The notes below the pieces were generated by a model. It saw only the letters and a list, made by a program, of their open reading frames with translations, searched no databases and was not told the DNA's origin. Shown here piece by piece: positions 35,987-45,204 of a stretch of DNA of 64,000 nucleotides (position 1 is its first letter; every line of letters begins with the position of its first letter). A program made the translations under genes and the position numbers. This DNA comes from Exiguobacterium sp. Helios (lineage in GTDB: Bacteria; Bacillota; Bacilli; Exiguobacteriales; Exiguobacteriaceae): assembly GCF_014524545.1 (NCBI RefSeq), contig NZ_CP053558.1, positions 46,634 to 110,633 of the forward strand. Reading direction: 5' to 3'.

Positions 35987-37774
35987 ATGAGAAAATATAA
36001 TGCTGAAGAGATTAGAGAAAAATATCTTAAATTTTTTGAATCAAAGAAACACAAAATCATTTCGAGTAAATCAATAATCCCGGAAAACGATCCGACGGTT
36101 TTGTTCATTACTGCAGGAATGCAACCACTCGTACCTTATTTATTAGGAGAAAATCATCCTCAAGGAACAAAACTAACCAATGTACAAAGATGTGTTAGAA
36201 CTGGAGATATCGAAGAAGTGGGAGATGATACTCATTGCACATTCTTTGAAATGTTAGGAAACTGGTCATTAGGTGACTACTTTAAGAAAGATTCGATCAA
36301 ATGGAGTTGGGAGTTTCTCACTTCTGAAGAATGGCTTGGAATCGATAAGAGCAGACTTTACTTCACGGTATTCGAAGGAGACGAGGATGCACCAAGAGAC
36401 GAGGAATCCTATCAATATTGGTTAGACCAAGGCGTGAACAAAGATCATATTTTCTTCCTATCTAAAAAAGATAACTGGTGGGGACCTGCTGGTGAGAGTG
36501 GACCATGTGGTCCGGATACCGAAATCTTTATCGAGACCAATATCGCTAAATGTTCTGATGAATGTAATCCTTCTTGTGATTGTGGAAGATTTATCGAGAT
36601 ATGGAACAATGTGTTCATGGAGTACAACAAAGATGAGAACGGCACGTATACGTTATTGAAACAAAAGAACGTAGATACCGGAATGGGGTTAGAACGAATT
36701 CTCTTAGCACTGAACGGCGGGTCAGTCTATGAGACGGATCTCTTCGAACAGACGATTGAAAAAATCAAATCCTTGGGAGAAATCCAAATCGTTGAAAGTG
36801 AGACAGAAAAGTCAATCCGAATCATAGCAGATCATATCCGAACGTCTACATTCATGTTAGGTGATCATAAAGGAATCGTTCCTTCCAATGTAGACCAAGG
36901 ATATGTATTACGCCGATTGATTCGTAGAGCAGCTCGATATGCTCAAATGTTAAATATCAATCATGATGGACTGATTGATATTGCTCAAACCATAATCGAC
37001 AAATATCAAAAAGCCTATCCTGAATTATTGACCAATGAAGAAACCATAAAAAAAGAACTCAATAAGGAATTGATTCGATTCAGCAAGACCCTCACTCAAG
37101 GATTGAAAGAATTCGAAAAAGTGATTAATAGACTATCTTCTGATCATACGATCATCAGTGGAACGGATGCATTCCGTTTATACGACACTTTTGGATTCCC
37201 GATCGAATTTACGCAGGAGCTAGCTTCAGAAAGAAACCTTGAAATTGATATGGTCGAATATCAGGAACGTTTTAACTCGCATCGTCTACTTTCTCAAGAA
37301 GGTGGTGCTAAAAAATTCAAGGGTGGATTGGCAGACAACTCTACTGAAACGACGCGGCTACATACCGCGACTCATCTCTTACATGAAGCATTGAGAAGAG
37401 TCTTGGGTGTGACGGTGGAACAGCGTGGTAGTAACATCACCCCTGAAAGATTACGTTTTGACTTTACGTTCGATCGGAAAGTTACAAAGGATGAGATTAA
37501 GTTAGTAGAAGAGATAGTCAACAAACAAATTAGTAAAGGGCTCGAAATAAGCAATCAAGAAATGAACGTTAAAGAAGCAAAAGAAAGTGGCGCTATAGGA
37601 CTTTTTGAGAACCGATATGATGAAAAAGTAAAGGTCTATACTATTGGCGATTTCTCAAAAGAAATTTGTGGAGGTCCTCACGTAGTGAAAACGAATGAAC
37701 TTGGAGTCTTCAAAGTACTCAAAGAAGAAAGCTCTTCGAGTGGCGTACGTAGAATCAAGGCTAAATTAGTCTGA
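35987..37774 (+). CDS. alaS: Short alanyl-tRNA synthetase, probable self-resistance copy
   Basis: 595 residues from ATG 35987 (GAGGTGAAG upstream). Motif 1 PENDPTVLFITAGMQPL about 33-49; motif 2 NVQRCVRTGDIEEVG...FFEMLGNWSLGDYF about 70-105; motif 3 NVDTGMGLERIL about 227-238; editing domain with HTATHLLHEALRR about 459-471 and CGGPHV about 561-566. It ends right after the editing domain, lacking the DHHA1/C-Ala part of standard bacterial AlaRS (about 875 residues). Cys-rich insertion CSDECNPSCDCGRF about 190-203 resembles short AlaRS of reduced or deep-branching bacteria, not the Bacillus type. An intact extra AlaRS inside an antibiotic-like cluster is best read as target-based self-immunity; supplying Ala-tRNA for biosynthesis is the alternative. 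Confidence 0.85.
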   Translation: MRKYNAEEIREKYLKFFESKKHKIISSKSIIPENDPTVLFITAGMQPLVPYLLGENHPQGTKLTNVQRCVRTGDIEEVGDDTHCTFFEMLGNWSLGDYFKKDSIKWSWEFLTSEEWLGIDKSRLYFTVFEGDEDAPRDEESYQYWLDQGVNKDHIFFLSKKDNWWGPAGESGPCGPDTEIFIETNIAKCSDECNPSCDCGRFIEIWNNVFMEYNKDENGTYTLLKQKNVDTGMGLERILLALNGGSVYETDLFEQTIEKIKSLGEIQIVESETEKSIRIIADHIRTSTFMLGDHKGIVPSNVDQGYVLRRLIRRAARYAQMLNINHDGLIDIAQTIIDKYQKAYPELLTNEETIKKELNKELIRFSKTLTQGLKEFEKVINRLSSDHTIISGTDAFRLYDTFGFPIEFTQELASERNLEIDMVEYQERFNSHRLLSQEGGAKKFKGGLADNSTETTRLHTATHLLHEALRRVLGVTVEQRGSNITPERLRFDFTFDRKVTKDEIKLVEEIVNKQISKGLEISNQEMNVKEAKESGAIGLFENRYDEKVKVYTIGDFSKEICGGPHVVKTNELGVFKVLKEESSSSGVRRIKAKLV

Positions 37775-37793
37775 TTCCTTATTCATGCTTAAT

Positions 37794-37850
37794 TCTGTAT
37801 GGGTTGGAGAAGTGATTTAAAGTCAGACATTTCAATTCAATCCATACAGA
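37794..37850. repeat. Long-looped inverted repeat between alaS and the kinase gene
   Basis: TCTGTATGGGTTG (37794-37806) and CAATCCATACAGA (37838-37850) are complementary in 12 of 13 positions with a 31-base loop. There is no T-tract after it, so I favour a regulatory RNA hairpin or protein-binding site in the 107-base gap over a terminator. Confidence 0.45.
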
Positions 37851-37881
37851 GTTCATTAAATAGAAATGTGAGTGAATCGAT

Positions 37882-38796
37882 ATGGAAGCGCACCGACGAC
37901 TGATGAACTTTGATCAGGGAATTCATAGTATCCATGAAATAGATGTATTATCTGCAAGTAAATTGTTCAGACTAAAAATAAATGACGAACCTTATATCTA
38001 TAAAGAATTTACAGAGAAGAGCGGAAACGAGTTAGAAGTTTACGAACTCATCAGACAAAATATCCGGGTGAATATTCCTCGAGTCATAAAGATTTATACT
38101 GAATCTCCTAAAGGAATGATAATGGAAGATTTAGGTGTCCCTCTAAAGAGGGTTGGCTTGAATAGTTCTGAAAAACAATCTCTTTTGTATCAAGCTGTAC
38201 AATCATTAAGTATGATTCATTCATCAGGAAAAATGCATAGCGAAAGACTCTTGTCCATGGATTCGCGACGAGAGTATGTAGACATATCTAACTGGAGCGT
38301 ATGGACCTTGCCTATGCTGCAAAATTTACTTAAAAAAAATCTAAGTTGGTTTGATGAAGAATCTATTTCGACATTAAGAAAGATTCATTCGGAATTTCAG
38401 AGAAGATTCCCAGAACCGTCCGATGAAAAAACCTTCAATCATGGCGATCCCCATCTGGACAACATTTTTTACAAGGACGATGAGATATACTTCATCGATT
38501 GGGAGTGGGCCTGCGTATCATCACCATTACGAGATTTTACCCTCTTCATCCAAGATGTTCAGAAAATTCACTTAATAAAAGAGTTGAAAAATTTTTATGC
38601 GAAATCCCTAAGGGAACAAGGTTATGAGATCAAGCGGCATAAGTTTGATAATGATTTCAATTATTATCTATGTGACAATACCATGAAAATGATTTCGTGG
38701 AACATAGAGAAGTTTTTGAAAGGATTTATAACCCAAGATGCATTGAAGGAGTTTTTGATGAGCAAGGAGCGCATATTGAATCATTTCCTGAAATGA
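37882..38796 (+). CDS. APH/choline kinase-family phosphotransferase
   Basis: 304 residues. Brenner-type active site NHGDPHLDNIFY about 186-197 (catalytic Asp, Asn metal ligand) and the DFG-equivalent IYFIDWEWACVSSPLRDF about 203-220; N-terminal ATP-binding Lys in PYIYKEF about 37-43. The family includes antibiotic phosphotransferases (APH) and small-molecule kinases. Between a duplicate AlaRS and an exporter it could phosphorylate the product for self-protection, or act as a tailoring kinase. Confidence 0.78.
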   Translation: MEAHRRLMNFDQGIHSIHEIDVLSASKLFRLKINDEPYIYKEFTEKSGNELEVYELIRQNIRVNIPRVIKIYTESPKGMIMEDLGVPLKRVGLNSSEKQSLLYQAVQSLSMIHSSGKMHSERLLSMDSRREYVDISNWSVWTLPMLQNLLKKNLSWFDEESISTLRKIHSEFQRRFPEPSDEKTFNHGDPHLDNIFYKDDEIYFIDWEWACVSSPLRDFTLFIQDVQKIHLIKELKNFYAKSLREQGYEIKRHKFDNDFNYYLCDNTMKMISWNIEKFLKGFITQDALKEFLMSKERILNHFLK

Positions 38797-38810
38797 ATGG
38801 AGGAATGAGG

Positions 38811-40085
38811 ATGAGATTCAGAGATTTCCATTTGAACATCAAGATTCGAATAATCGAATCATTACTTTCTAGTTCGGCGAGTAACATGATTTACCCGTTC
38901 ATGACCATATATTTTGCGAATGCACTAGGTGTAGGCATTGCGGGTATCATTCTTTCCGTCAGTATCATTTTTGGGATGATCTCTAGTTTTATCGGAGGAT
39001 ATTACTCAGATCGATTCGGAAGAAAAAAAATCTGGGCGACAGCGGAATCCATAAAGTTTGTGAGCATAGTGACGATGACACTAGTGAACGGACCATTGAA
39101 TCATTCTATTGAGGTTTCCGCATATATAACGATGTGCATGATGATTCTGAATAGTTTATGTGCTGGATTTTCAGGACCTGCAGCTACGGCTATGTTGATT
39201 GATGTGAGTTCTCCAGAAAATCGAAAGTATATGTACTCTATAATTTATTGGGCGAATAACATTTCAATTGCCGTAGGTGCAATCCTAGGCGGATTATTGT
39301 TCGAAAATTATTTTTTTGAGTTATTGTTAGCATTCTCCGTTCTAGTCGCAATTTCTACTCTCCTGATTATCTTCTTCATCAAAGAATCGTATGTCCCGAG
39401 CTCTAGTGAGGAACGAATAGAGAAGACGAGTTTAAAATCAATCTCTAAAAGCTATCTTAGAGTGTTTAAAGATAAGCTCTTTATCCATTCTACTCTGGCT
39501 CTTCTTCTATTGGTTTCTCTTGAGTTTCAACTGATGAACTACATAGCAGTCAAGCTCTATGACATAGACGGAAAGAGTCAAAATATACCATTCGTCGATA
39601 TGAAGATTGAAGGAGCCAGTATGTTAGGGATACTTAGGGCTGAAAATACAATAATCGTCATCTTCTTCGTATTCATCGCGAACTATTTCATAAAAAAATA
39701 TATGGATAAGCATGTACTGATTATGGGACTAATAATCTACTCTCTGGGATATTTAATTATCTCATACAGTGAAAATCTAATCATACTAGTGTGTGCCATG
39801 TTTTTCGCGTCAATCGGAGAGCTCTTATATACTCCTGTACATAACAACTATCTTGCATCGATGATTCCTGATAGTTCTAGGAGTACATACTTAGCAATCA
39901 ATGATTTGGTCACACGAGGAGCGTTGCTTATATCATATCTGTGTGTATCGATTAGCAGCATTCTAGATAGCTGGATGATGACTAGTATGTTTTGTGTCTT
40001 CGCGGTGATAGGTCTAGGTGTGTTTATTAAGCTATTACCGTTGATGGAGGAGAAAAGACTAGATTCCTTGAAGAATAGTGCCTGA
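38811..40085 (+). CDS. Major facilitator superfamily exporter
   Basis: 424 residues from ATG 38811, set by GGAGG 8 bases upstream; the frame itself begins inside the kinase gene. About 12 hydrophobic segments; the MFS loop 2-3 signature is GYYSDRFGRKKIW (about 60-72). Segment spacing is 6+6 with a longer central loop (KESYVPSSSEERIEKT). The likely role is to pump the product, or a toxic intermediate, out of the producing cell. Confidence 0.85.
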   Translation: MRFRDFHLNIKIRIIESLLSSSASNMIYPFMTIYFANALGVGIAGIILSVSIIFGMISSFIGGYYSDRFGRKKIWATAESIKFVSIVTMTLVNGPLNHSIEVSAYITMCMMILNSLCAGFSGPAATAMLIDVSSPENRKYMYSIIYWANNISIAVGAILGGLLFENYFFELLLAFSVLVAISTLLIIFFIKESYVPSSSEERIEKTSLKSISKSYLRVFKDKLFIHSTLALLLLVSLEFQLMNYIAVKLYDIDGKSQNIPFVDMKIEGASMLGILRAENTIIVIFFVFIANYFIKKYMDKHVLIMGLIIYSLGYLIISYSENLIILVCAMFFASIGELLYTPVHNNYLASMIPDSSRSTYLAINDLVTRGALLISYLCVSISSILDSWMMTSMFCVFAVIGLGVFIKLLPLMEEKRLDSLKNSA

Positions 40086-40118
40086 TTAATAGTTAAATTA
40101 TAAGGAGAATAACAATCA

Positions 40119-41153
40119 ATGAATATTTTATATCCAAAACCAATACAAAAAGGTGATAAAATTGCAATTTCAGCCTTTTCTAGTGGTGTGCATGAGGGAA
40201 TGCATCATCTTGTAATCAAGACTAAAACATATCTAGAAAAACTAGGTTACGTTGTTGAAATAGGTGAGACAGTATGGACACAATCAAAGGGGAGAAGCGC
40301 ATCTGTCGAGAAGAGATTGAACGAATTCATGAATTTTTGGAAAGATGATTCGGTCGCAGCCATCATACCGCCTTGGGGAGGTAACTTTGCACTAGATCTG
40401 ATTAAAGCCGTTGATTGGGTATCGCTAAGAGAAACGGAGCCGAAGTGGGTGTTAGGCTATTCAGATATTAGTACATTCAATTTCATGCTCTCCACCAAAG
40501 GACGTATAGCTAGTGCCCATGGTCCGAACATCATAGATCTTTCTTTCCAAGAATGGGATGATGTCACCAAGGGATGGTTAGGAGCACTCACTACTAAACA
40601 TGGAGATGTTTTCGAACAGCATGCATCTGAGTATTATCAAATAAACTGGCCAGCTAGCGATACGGAGGAGGATGTCCAGTTCAATTTGAATCAACCGACC
40701 AAATGGAAATGTGCGCTTCCTAATCGTCAATCTGAATTCTCAGGAAGATTGTTAGGTGGGTGTTTGAACACCATCAGAAACCTAATCGGAACTTCTCAGG
40801 ATCACATCAATTCTCTGATAGATGAGACCAAATTCTCGGAGGGAATCGTTTGGTATTTAGAATGTACGAACATGGACACTGCTAATGTCTATCAGTCACT
40901 ATGGCAGATGAGGGAGGCAGGATGGTTTGACAATATAAAAGGTGTCATGTTCGGCCGAATCGATGATTGTAAACAATATCAAGATTTTACTATCCAGCAA
41001 GCGTTCAAGGACATCTTTTCGGAATTCGATATCCCGGTGTTATATGATCTCGACATCGGACATTTCCCCCCACAGATGACTTTGATTAATGGTGGATTCG
41101 CCGAAGTTGTCCATTCTGGAGATCATGGTTTAGTGAGGACTACTCTTTTATGA
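40119..41153 (+). CDS. MccF-like serine carboxypeptidase (S66 family)
   Basis: 344 residues, the length of MccF. Catalytic Ser in VLGYSDIST (about 112-120), Glu in WYLECTNMD (about 246-250), His in DIGHFPPQ (about 313-320); the Ser-Glu-His spacing agrees with MccF (about 118/243/311) rather than with the longer LD-carboxypeptidases of murein recycling. MccF confers immunity to microcin C by hydrolysing the bond between the aspartyl part and the nucleotide part of the processed Trojan-horse inhibitor. Here it follows the exporter and ends the cluster, a typical immunity position. AAGGAG 12 bases before ATG. Confidence 0.85.
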   Translation: MNILYPKPIQKGDKIAISAFSSGVHEGMHHLVIKTKTYLEKLGYVVEIGETVWTQSKGRSASVEKRLNEFMNFWKDDSVAAIIPPWGGNFALDLIKAVDWVSLRETEPKWVLGYSDISTFNFMLSTKGRIASAHGPNIIDLSFQEWDDVTKGWLGALTTKHGDVFEQHASEYYQINWPASDTEEDVQFNLNQPTKWKCALPNRQSEFSGRLLGGCLNTIRNLIGTSQDHINSLIDETKFSEGIVWYLECTNMDTANVYQSLWQMREAGWFDNIKGVMFGRIDDCKQYQDFTIQQAFKDIFSEFDIPVLYDLDIGHFPPQMTLINGGFAEVVHSGDHGLVRTTLL

Positions 41154-41184
41154 TGATTAAAAAGGATGATAAGGTGCCACAGTC

Positions 41185-41853
41185 ATGATTGATGATATTC
41201 TAGAGAACTTTAAGGTCGAGTCCAAGAAATACTCGAAAGAACATTATAAGTCGGTGAAAAGAACTGGCGATTTCAATGTATATTTTTGGTCCACACTACT
41301 TTTCATACCGTCATTCTTAATAGCTCAGTATGTCGTCTTTCATACGAATAATATTCTTTGTATCGTCTTCTGGCTCTCGATTAGCTTGCTATTGCTCATG
41401 CTCTCGATTCTTTTTGAGAAAAAATCTAATAAAAATTTTTTCGTTTATCATAAAAAAAAGGATATTTACCTCAAAGAAATCTTACAGAAATATTTAAGAG
41501 ATGAGTATTCTCTATCTGAAGCAGAACAATTTAGACATCTCTCTAGCATAATCGTAAAAAAAATAGATTCAAAAAAGAGCTATTATAATTTCAATCCGAC
41601 CTATGTATCAATCATGCTAACGACTTTATTGACAATAGCAAAAGCGTCAGAGGTCAAAGACATCTCACTCTTCATGTTGGTTATTCTCACTATATTGGCT
41701 TTTTCAATAATTCACTTCGTCCTAAGAATGTATACAAATTACCGAAATGATTCTTTAAATGCTTTCGAAGAAATAAATAGATTATTGAATGAAATTTTAT
41801 TAGAAAAGCTTTCAAGAAATAGTGGAGCTAAAAAGAAGATTAGAAGCATCTGA
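41185..41853 (+). CDS. Small four-helix membrane protein
   Basis: 222 residues. Hydrophobic segments at about 32-51 (FWSTLLFIPSFLIAQYVVF), 57-77 (IVFWLSISLLLLMLSILF), 140-155 and 160-181 (LFMLVILTILAFSIIHFVL), flanked by long charged cytoplasmic helices. The 2+2 arrangement with a charged stretch between resembles SLATT-like effector proteins in outline only. It follows the MccF-like gene by 31 bases, possibly on the same transcript, but could equally belong to the next module. Function unknown. Confidence 0.5.
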   Translation: MIDDILENFKVESKKYSKEHYKSVKRTGDFNVYFWSTLLFIPSFLIAQYVVFHTNNILCIVFWLSISLLLLMLSILFEKKSNKNFFVYHKKKDIYLKEILQKYLRDEYSLSEAEQFRHLSSIIVKKIDSKKSYYNFNPTYVSIMLTTLLTIAKASEVKDISLFMLVILTILAFSIIHFVLRMYTNYRNDSLNAFEEINRLLNEILLEKLSRNSGAKKKIRSI

Positions 41854-42062
41854 TGATGGATATGAATCAAAAAGAACTTTTGTTCGTAATTAGATTTTTT
41901 TAGAATCAGAATAAATCAAGATTGAACGCTTCATACTAGATATAGAAGGAATATGTCGAATTTAGATCATCATTGGTACATATACCAACGATTTGTTTGT
42001 TGTCACTAGACTTATTTCTTCTTTTCTTTGCAGTAATGATTAGGAAGGTAGTGGACATATCT

Positions 42063-43994
42063 ATGAGCGAATATGATTTTTATAAATATGAAAACATGCT
42101 AAAAGATGAAACGATTTTTTTACGAGAACTCAAAAAAGCCTGTACCGAATCCGACATCACACATGCCACTGAAATCCTAAAATTATCTGGAATAGTCGTG
42201 GATGCATTGAATACCAAAAAATATGAAAATCTATTTACTGAATGTATTGATATTATTGAAAAATCGATAGTCACTCCTCAAGATGAAGAAATACTTAATA
42301 GATTAAAAGAAGATAAAAAAATATTTGAAAATATGTACAATCAGATAACTAAGTCTAGAGAAAAAGCTTTCAATGAATTGGTTTCTGGAAACAGTGTTTT
42401 CGAAGTGAATACTTACTTGATTTACTTAGAACTCGCTCTTCAAAAAATGGGAGAAACCATAAAAAATCTTTCAAAACGAGAGAATGGAAAAGAGATTTTA
42501 TACCCACAAAAAGAAATAGATACCTATGAAGTTTTTACGGAAGTCAGTAACAAAGTATTCAAATATTTCAAGTATAAAAATTATCCTCAAGATAAGCACA
42601 ATAGAATCTTCAAAATAGAAGATTTGAGGATGGCGGATGTACATGCTAAGTTAAATTTGCTATGGAATGACATAGACTTCTTGTATGAGAATTGGAAATT
42701 TGCAGATTTATCGATTGAATTCATTGATGAACAAAAAATTAAGGCTGAGTTTATTGATGATAATTTTGATCTGCACAATATGATTTCTGATCATAGAGCT
42801 CATCTTCTTGTCGCGCATAAGCAGATGGAAAACGTTCATGAAGACTCGTTTAGGAGAACATTCTCTGATGATGAAAATGAAAAGAAAACTCATGGGATAC
42901 TCAGGAGAATGGTTAGTACGGATTTTATGGACAATTTTTTTATTGATTCTTCTAAAGCCTATAGTAAGGATATAGCTTTAATCAAGTGGCTAGAGGCGTA
43001 TGAAATAATTCAAGATGAATGTGGGAAAAAACTAGATGCAGGCCCCCATAGACTCAGCATGAATAGCATCCTATTAATGAAAAAGAAAAAAGAGTGGCTG
43101 AGTTTCTTTTCTAAAAATGGATTTAATCGAAAAGAAGCTGAAATCATTATGAATCAGTTCACGTTCCATTCCAGGTCTACAGATTTTTTCGACTATCCAT
43201 TCATTGAATTTGGAGAATATTTGTTACTCGTACCATCCATCACATACAATGCAGATGCAGGAAAATCAATCAGCTCAAACTTTTTGAATGAACGTATACA
43301 ACTGGATTTCAGGGGTTATGCTTTTGAATCTAATGTAATCAGTTGGTTGTCAGAGGCTGGCATAACATGTTCGAGTATTACTGACCGTCACAATAAAGAA
43401 GAGTTTCAATGCGATGTAGCCTTCCGTCTAGATGATGATATCTATCTTGTCGAGTGTAAGGCGCATGTTCAGCCGATGAAAATCCGCCAGCATGCTAACC
43501 ATCTTAAGAAAATCGAAGATAATGTAAAACAACTCGACAGAATTGCTAGACATTTTTCTGATCACGAGAACGTAATCAAGAAAGCTTTAAAACTCTCCGA
43601 AGACTTCTCGATTAAGAACATCCATAAAATCGTCCTCACTACGTCGATGATGGGAAGTAACCAAAAATATGGAGAAACATTCGTAGTGGATGCTTCATCG
43701 TTCAGCTCGATGATTCTAAGGAAAGAACCTTCAAAGAAAATGATTAATAAAAAAGAAGTGATGGAGTTTCTTCCCGAAAAGTTTGAATGCTATCAAGGAA
43801 AAATTACTTCTGAAAAAATGCTAATGTACCTAGAGAATCCGCCTCAAATTCAATTGGTAAGAAAGATGTTCAAAAAGGCAGAAACTAATTTTTACATCGG
43901 CCAGGTGAATAAATTTATGCTGCAAGAACCAGTTTTACGATTTGCCAAAGAAGAAATGACTCTCGACGAAAAATTAGAGATGTTAATGAAATGA
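42063..43994 (+). CDS. Large protein with C-terminal PD-(D/E)XK nuclease domain
   Basis: 643 residues from ATG 42063 (AGGAAGG upstream); the frame opens at 41973, which would add a hydrophobic N-terminal segment, so membrane attachment is uncertain. N-terminal about 400 residues are charged helices. Residues about 430-470 (GYAFESNVISWLSEAG then CDVAFRLDDDIYLVECKAHV) show the E...D...ExK core of restriction-endonuclease-fold nucleases: Glu helix, CDVAF Asp strand, VECKA strand. Such nuclease fusions occur in anti-phage proteins. Neighbours are a membrane protein and an unknown gene; a three-gene defence unit is possible. Activity is inferred. Confidence 0.6.
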   Translation: MSEYDFYKYENMLKDETIFLRELKKACTESDITHATEILKLSGIVVDALNTKKYENLFTECIDIIEKSIVTPQDEEILNRLKEDKKIFENMYNQITKSREKAFNELVSGNSVFEVNTYLIYLELALQKMGETIKNLSKRENGKEILYPQKEIDTYEVFTEVSNKVFKYFKYKNYPQDKHNRIFKIEDLRMADVHAKLNLLWNDIDFLYENWKFADLSIEFIDEQKIKAEFIDDNFDLHNMISDHRAHLLVAHKQMENVHEDSFRRTFSDDENEKKTHGILRRMVSTDFMDNFFIDSSKAYSKDIALIKWLEAYEIIQDECGKKLDAGPHRLSMNSILLMKKKKEWLSFFSKNGFNRKEAEIIMNQFTFHSRSTDFFDYPFIEFGEYLLLVPSITYNADAGKSISSNFLNERIQLDFRGYAFESNVISWLSEAGITCSSITDRHNKEEFQCDVAFRLDDDIYLVECKAHVQPMKIRQHANHLKKIEDNVKQLDRIARHFSDHENVIKKALKLSEDFSIKNIHKIVLTTSMMGSNQKYGETFVVDASSFSSMILRKEPSKKMINKKEVMEFLPEKFECYQGKITSEKMLMYLENPPQIQLVRKMFKKAETNFYIGQVNKFMLQEPVLRFAKEEMTLDEKLEMLMK

Positions 43995-44111
43995 TTTCTC
44001 TACTTTAGATGAACTATTCACACCGAAGTAACGATACGAAATTATTGAATCGTGGTCGGAAAATTCGCTATTCGTCGGAACCGTGGGATAAGTGTAGAAG
44101 GGGGAAAAAGA

Positions 44112-44993
44112 ATGTATGCAAGATATTCTAAAATGATACAAGAATTGCATGAAGATTTTTCAGAGATACTGAACCAAAAGCATTCTAAAGATGCGAATAT
44201 CGAGAGTCTCGGACTTAGCGAGAAGGCAAGGAGAAGAATCGAGACAAACGAAATTAAAATCAAAGAACGGTTCATCGGAGGGGGAAAAAAGATATTCATT
44301 CCCGTACAGGTGATACACAGAAGTGAGAAATATGGTGATTTTTCTATAGAGTATAAGTCATATAATGGATTGGTGGCTTTTAATGCCGCTAAGAAACATG
44401 ATAAAAGTGAATCCAGATGGAAAAAACAGTATTTAAGTCATGGTATTTTTGATTTTTATCTGGATGCTAAACAAAGGTATAAAGAACTCTATGATGGAGA
44501 AGTGACACATTACAATGTATTCCAAGATTTATATGAACATGTAACATATGATCAGTGTCTGGGTGTCTATAATGGTGAAGAAATCATCCATGAAAATATA
44601 GATAGTGATCAATCGGATGCTCTGATGGTCTTATCCTGGTTGTTCTTCGAGCAGGAACTGAATTACGGTAGTTTAGATTTCCAACAGTATAGTAATTTTA
44701 AGAAAGAGAATGACTTCAGGCCTAGAGATATGATTATGGGGTTTTTATCCATGATGTATGCAAACAAAGAATTGTTTGATTCATATCCTCATTGGACGGA
44801 GAGTAAAGGTACTAAAAAAACACCTCAGTTTGGTACGGGCGGATATTCAAGTTTGGATGTTTCTTATAAAAGATTTTTTGAAAGTTTAAAAGGAAACCTC
44901 GATTCTAACCCTTCACTTTTTTGTGATGGGGCTATCATTACGATGTTTGATTTACTTCATGCTTCAACAGGTAAAAATCCAGTATTAGCTTAA
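44112..44993 (+). CDS. Hypothetical protein, unknown family
   Basis: 293 residues from ATG 44112, set by GAAGGGGG upstream; the frame opens at 44052. I do not recognise it. Charged and soluble, with YSEKYGDFSIEYKSYNG about 75-90 and DSDQSDALMVLSWLFFEQE about 170-190, and a C-terminal FCDGAIITMFDLLHAS. No signal or membrane segment. It follows the nuclease-domain gene by about 120 bases and precedes palindromic hairpin 1, so it closes the module. Confidence 0.5.
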   Translation: MYARYSKMIQELHEDFSEILNQKHSKDANIESLGLSEKARRRIETNEIKIKERFIGGGKKIFIPVQVIHRSEKYGDFSIEYKSYNGLVAFNAAKKHDKSESRWKKQYLSHGIFDFYLDAKQRYKELYDGEVTHYNVFQDLYEHVTYDQCLGVYNGEEIIHENIDSDQSDALMVLSWLFFEQELNYGSLDFQQYSNFKKENDFRPRDMIMGFLSMMYANKELFDSYPHWTESKGTKKTPQFGTGGYSSLDVSYKRFFESLKGNLDSNPSLFCDGAIITMFDLLHASTGKNPVLA

Positions 44994-45065
44994 ATCTATA
45001 AAAATCATTCATTTTTTATGAAAAATAATATCTATGAGATTTATAGACCCTAAATTTGTTAAGTT

Positions 45066-45106
45066 AAAAAGGTATACATTTCTATATTGAAATGTATACC
45101 TTTTTT
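45066..45106. repeat. Palindromic hairpin repeat, copy 1
   Basis: Stem AAAAAGGTATACATTTC / GAAATGTATACCTTTTTT with a TATATT loop; A-run before, T-run after, so a strong bidirectional terminator. Shares the TATACATTTC...GAAATGTATA core with copies at 47794, 54832 and 61384. Confidence 0.75.
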
Positions 45107-45183
45107 GATTGAAATAAACCTTTAGTGAAAAGAAGACGGATACATATTCGAGTAGGTATTTTTTAGTGAATATCGGATGATTA

Positions 45184-45204
45184 AAAAAGGAGCCGAGTAG
45201 GCTC
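45184..45204 (-). terminator. Terminator of the small minus-strand gene
   Basis: On the minus strand GAGCC-TACTC-GGCTC is followed by CTTTTTTAA, about 80 bases past the gene ending at 45286. Confidence 0.6.

Noticed and set aside
37794..37850. Terminator or T-box riboswitch
   Set aside because: No T-tract and no T-box sequence; it lies downstream, not upstream, of the synthetase gene.
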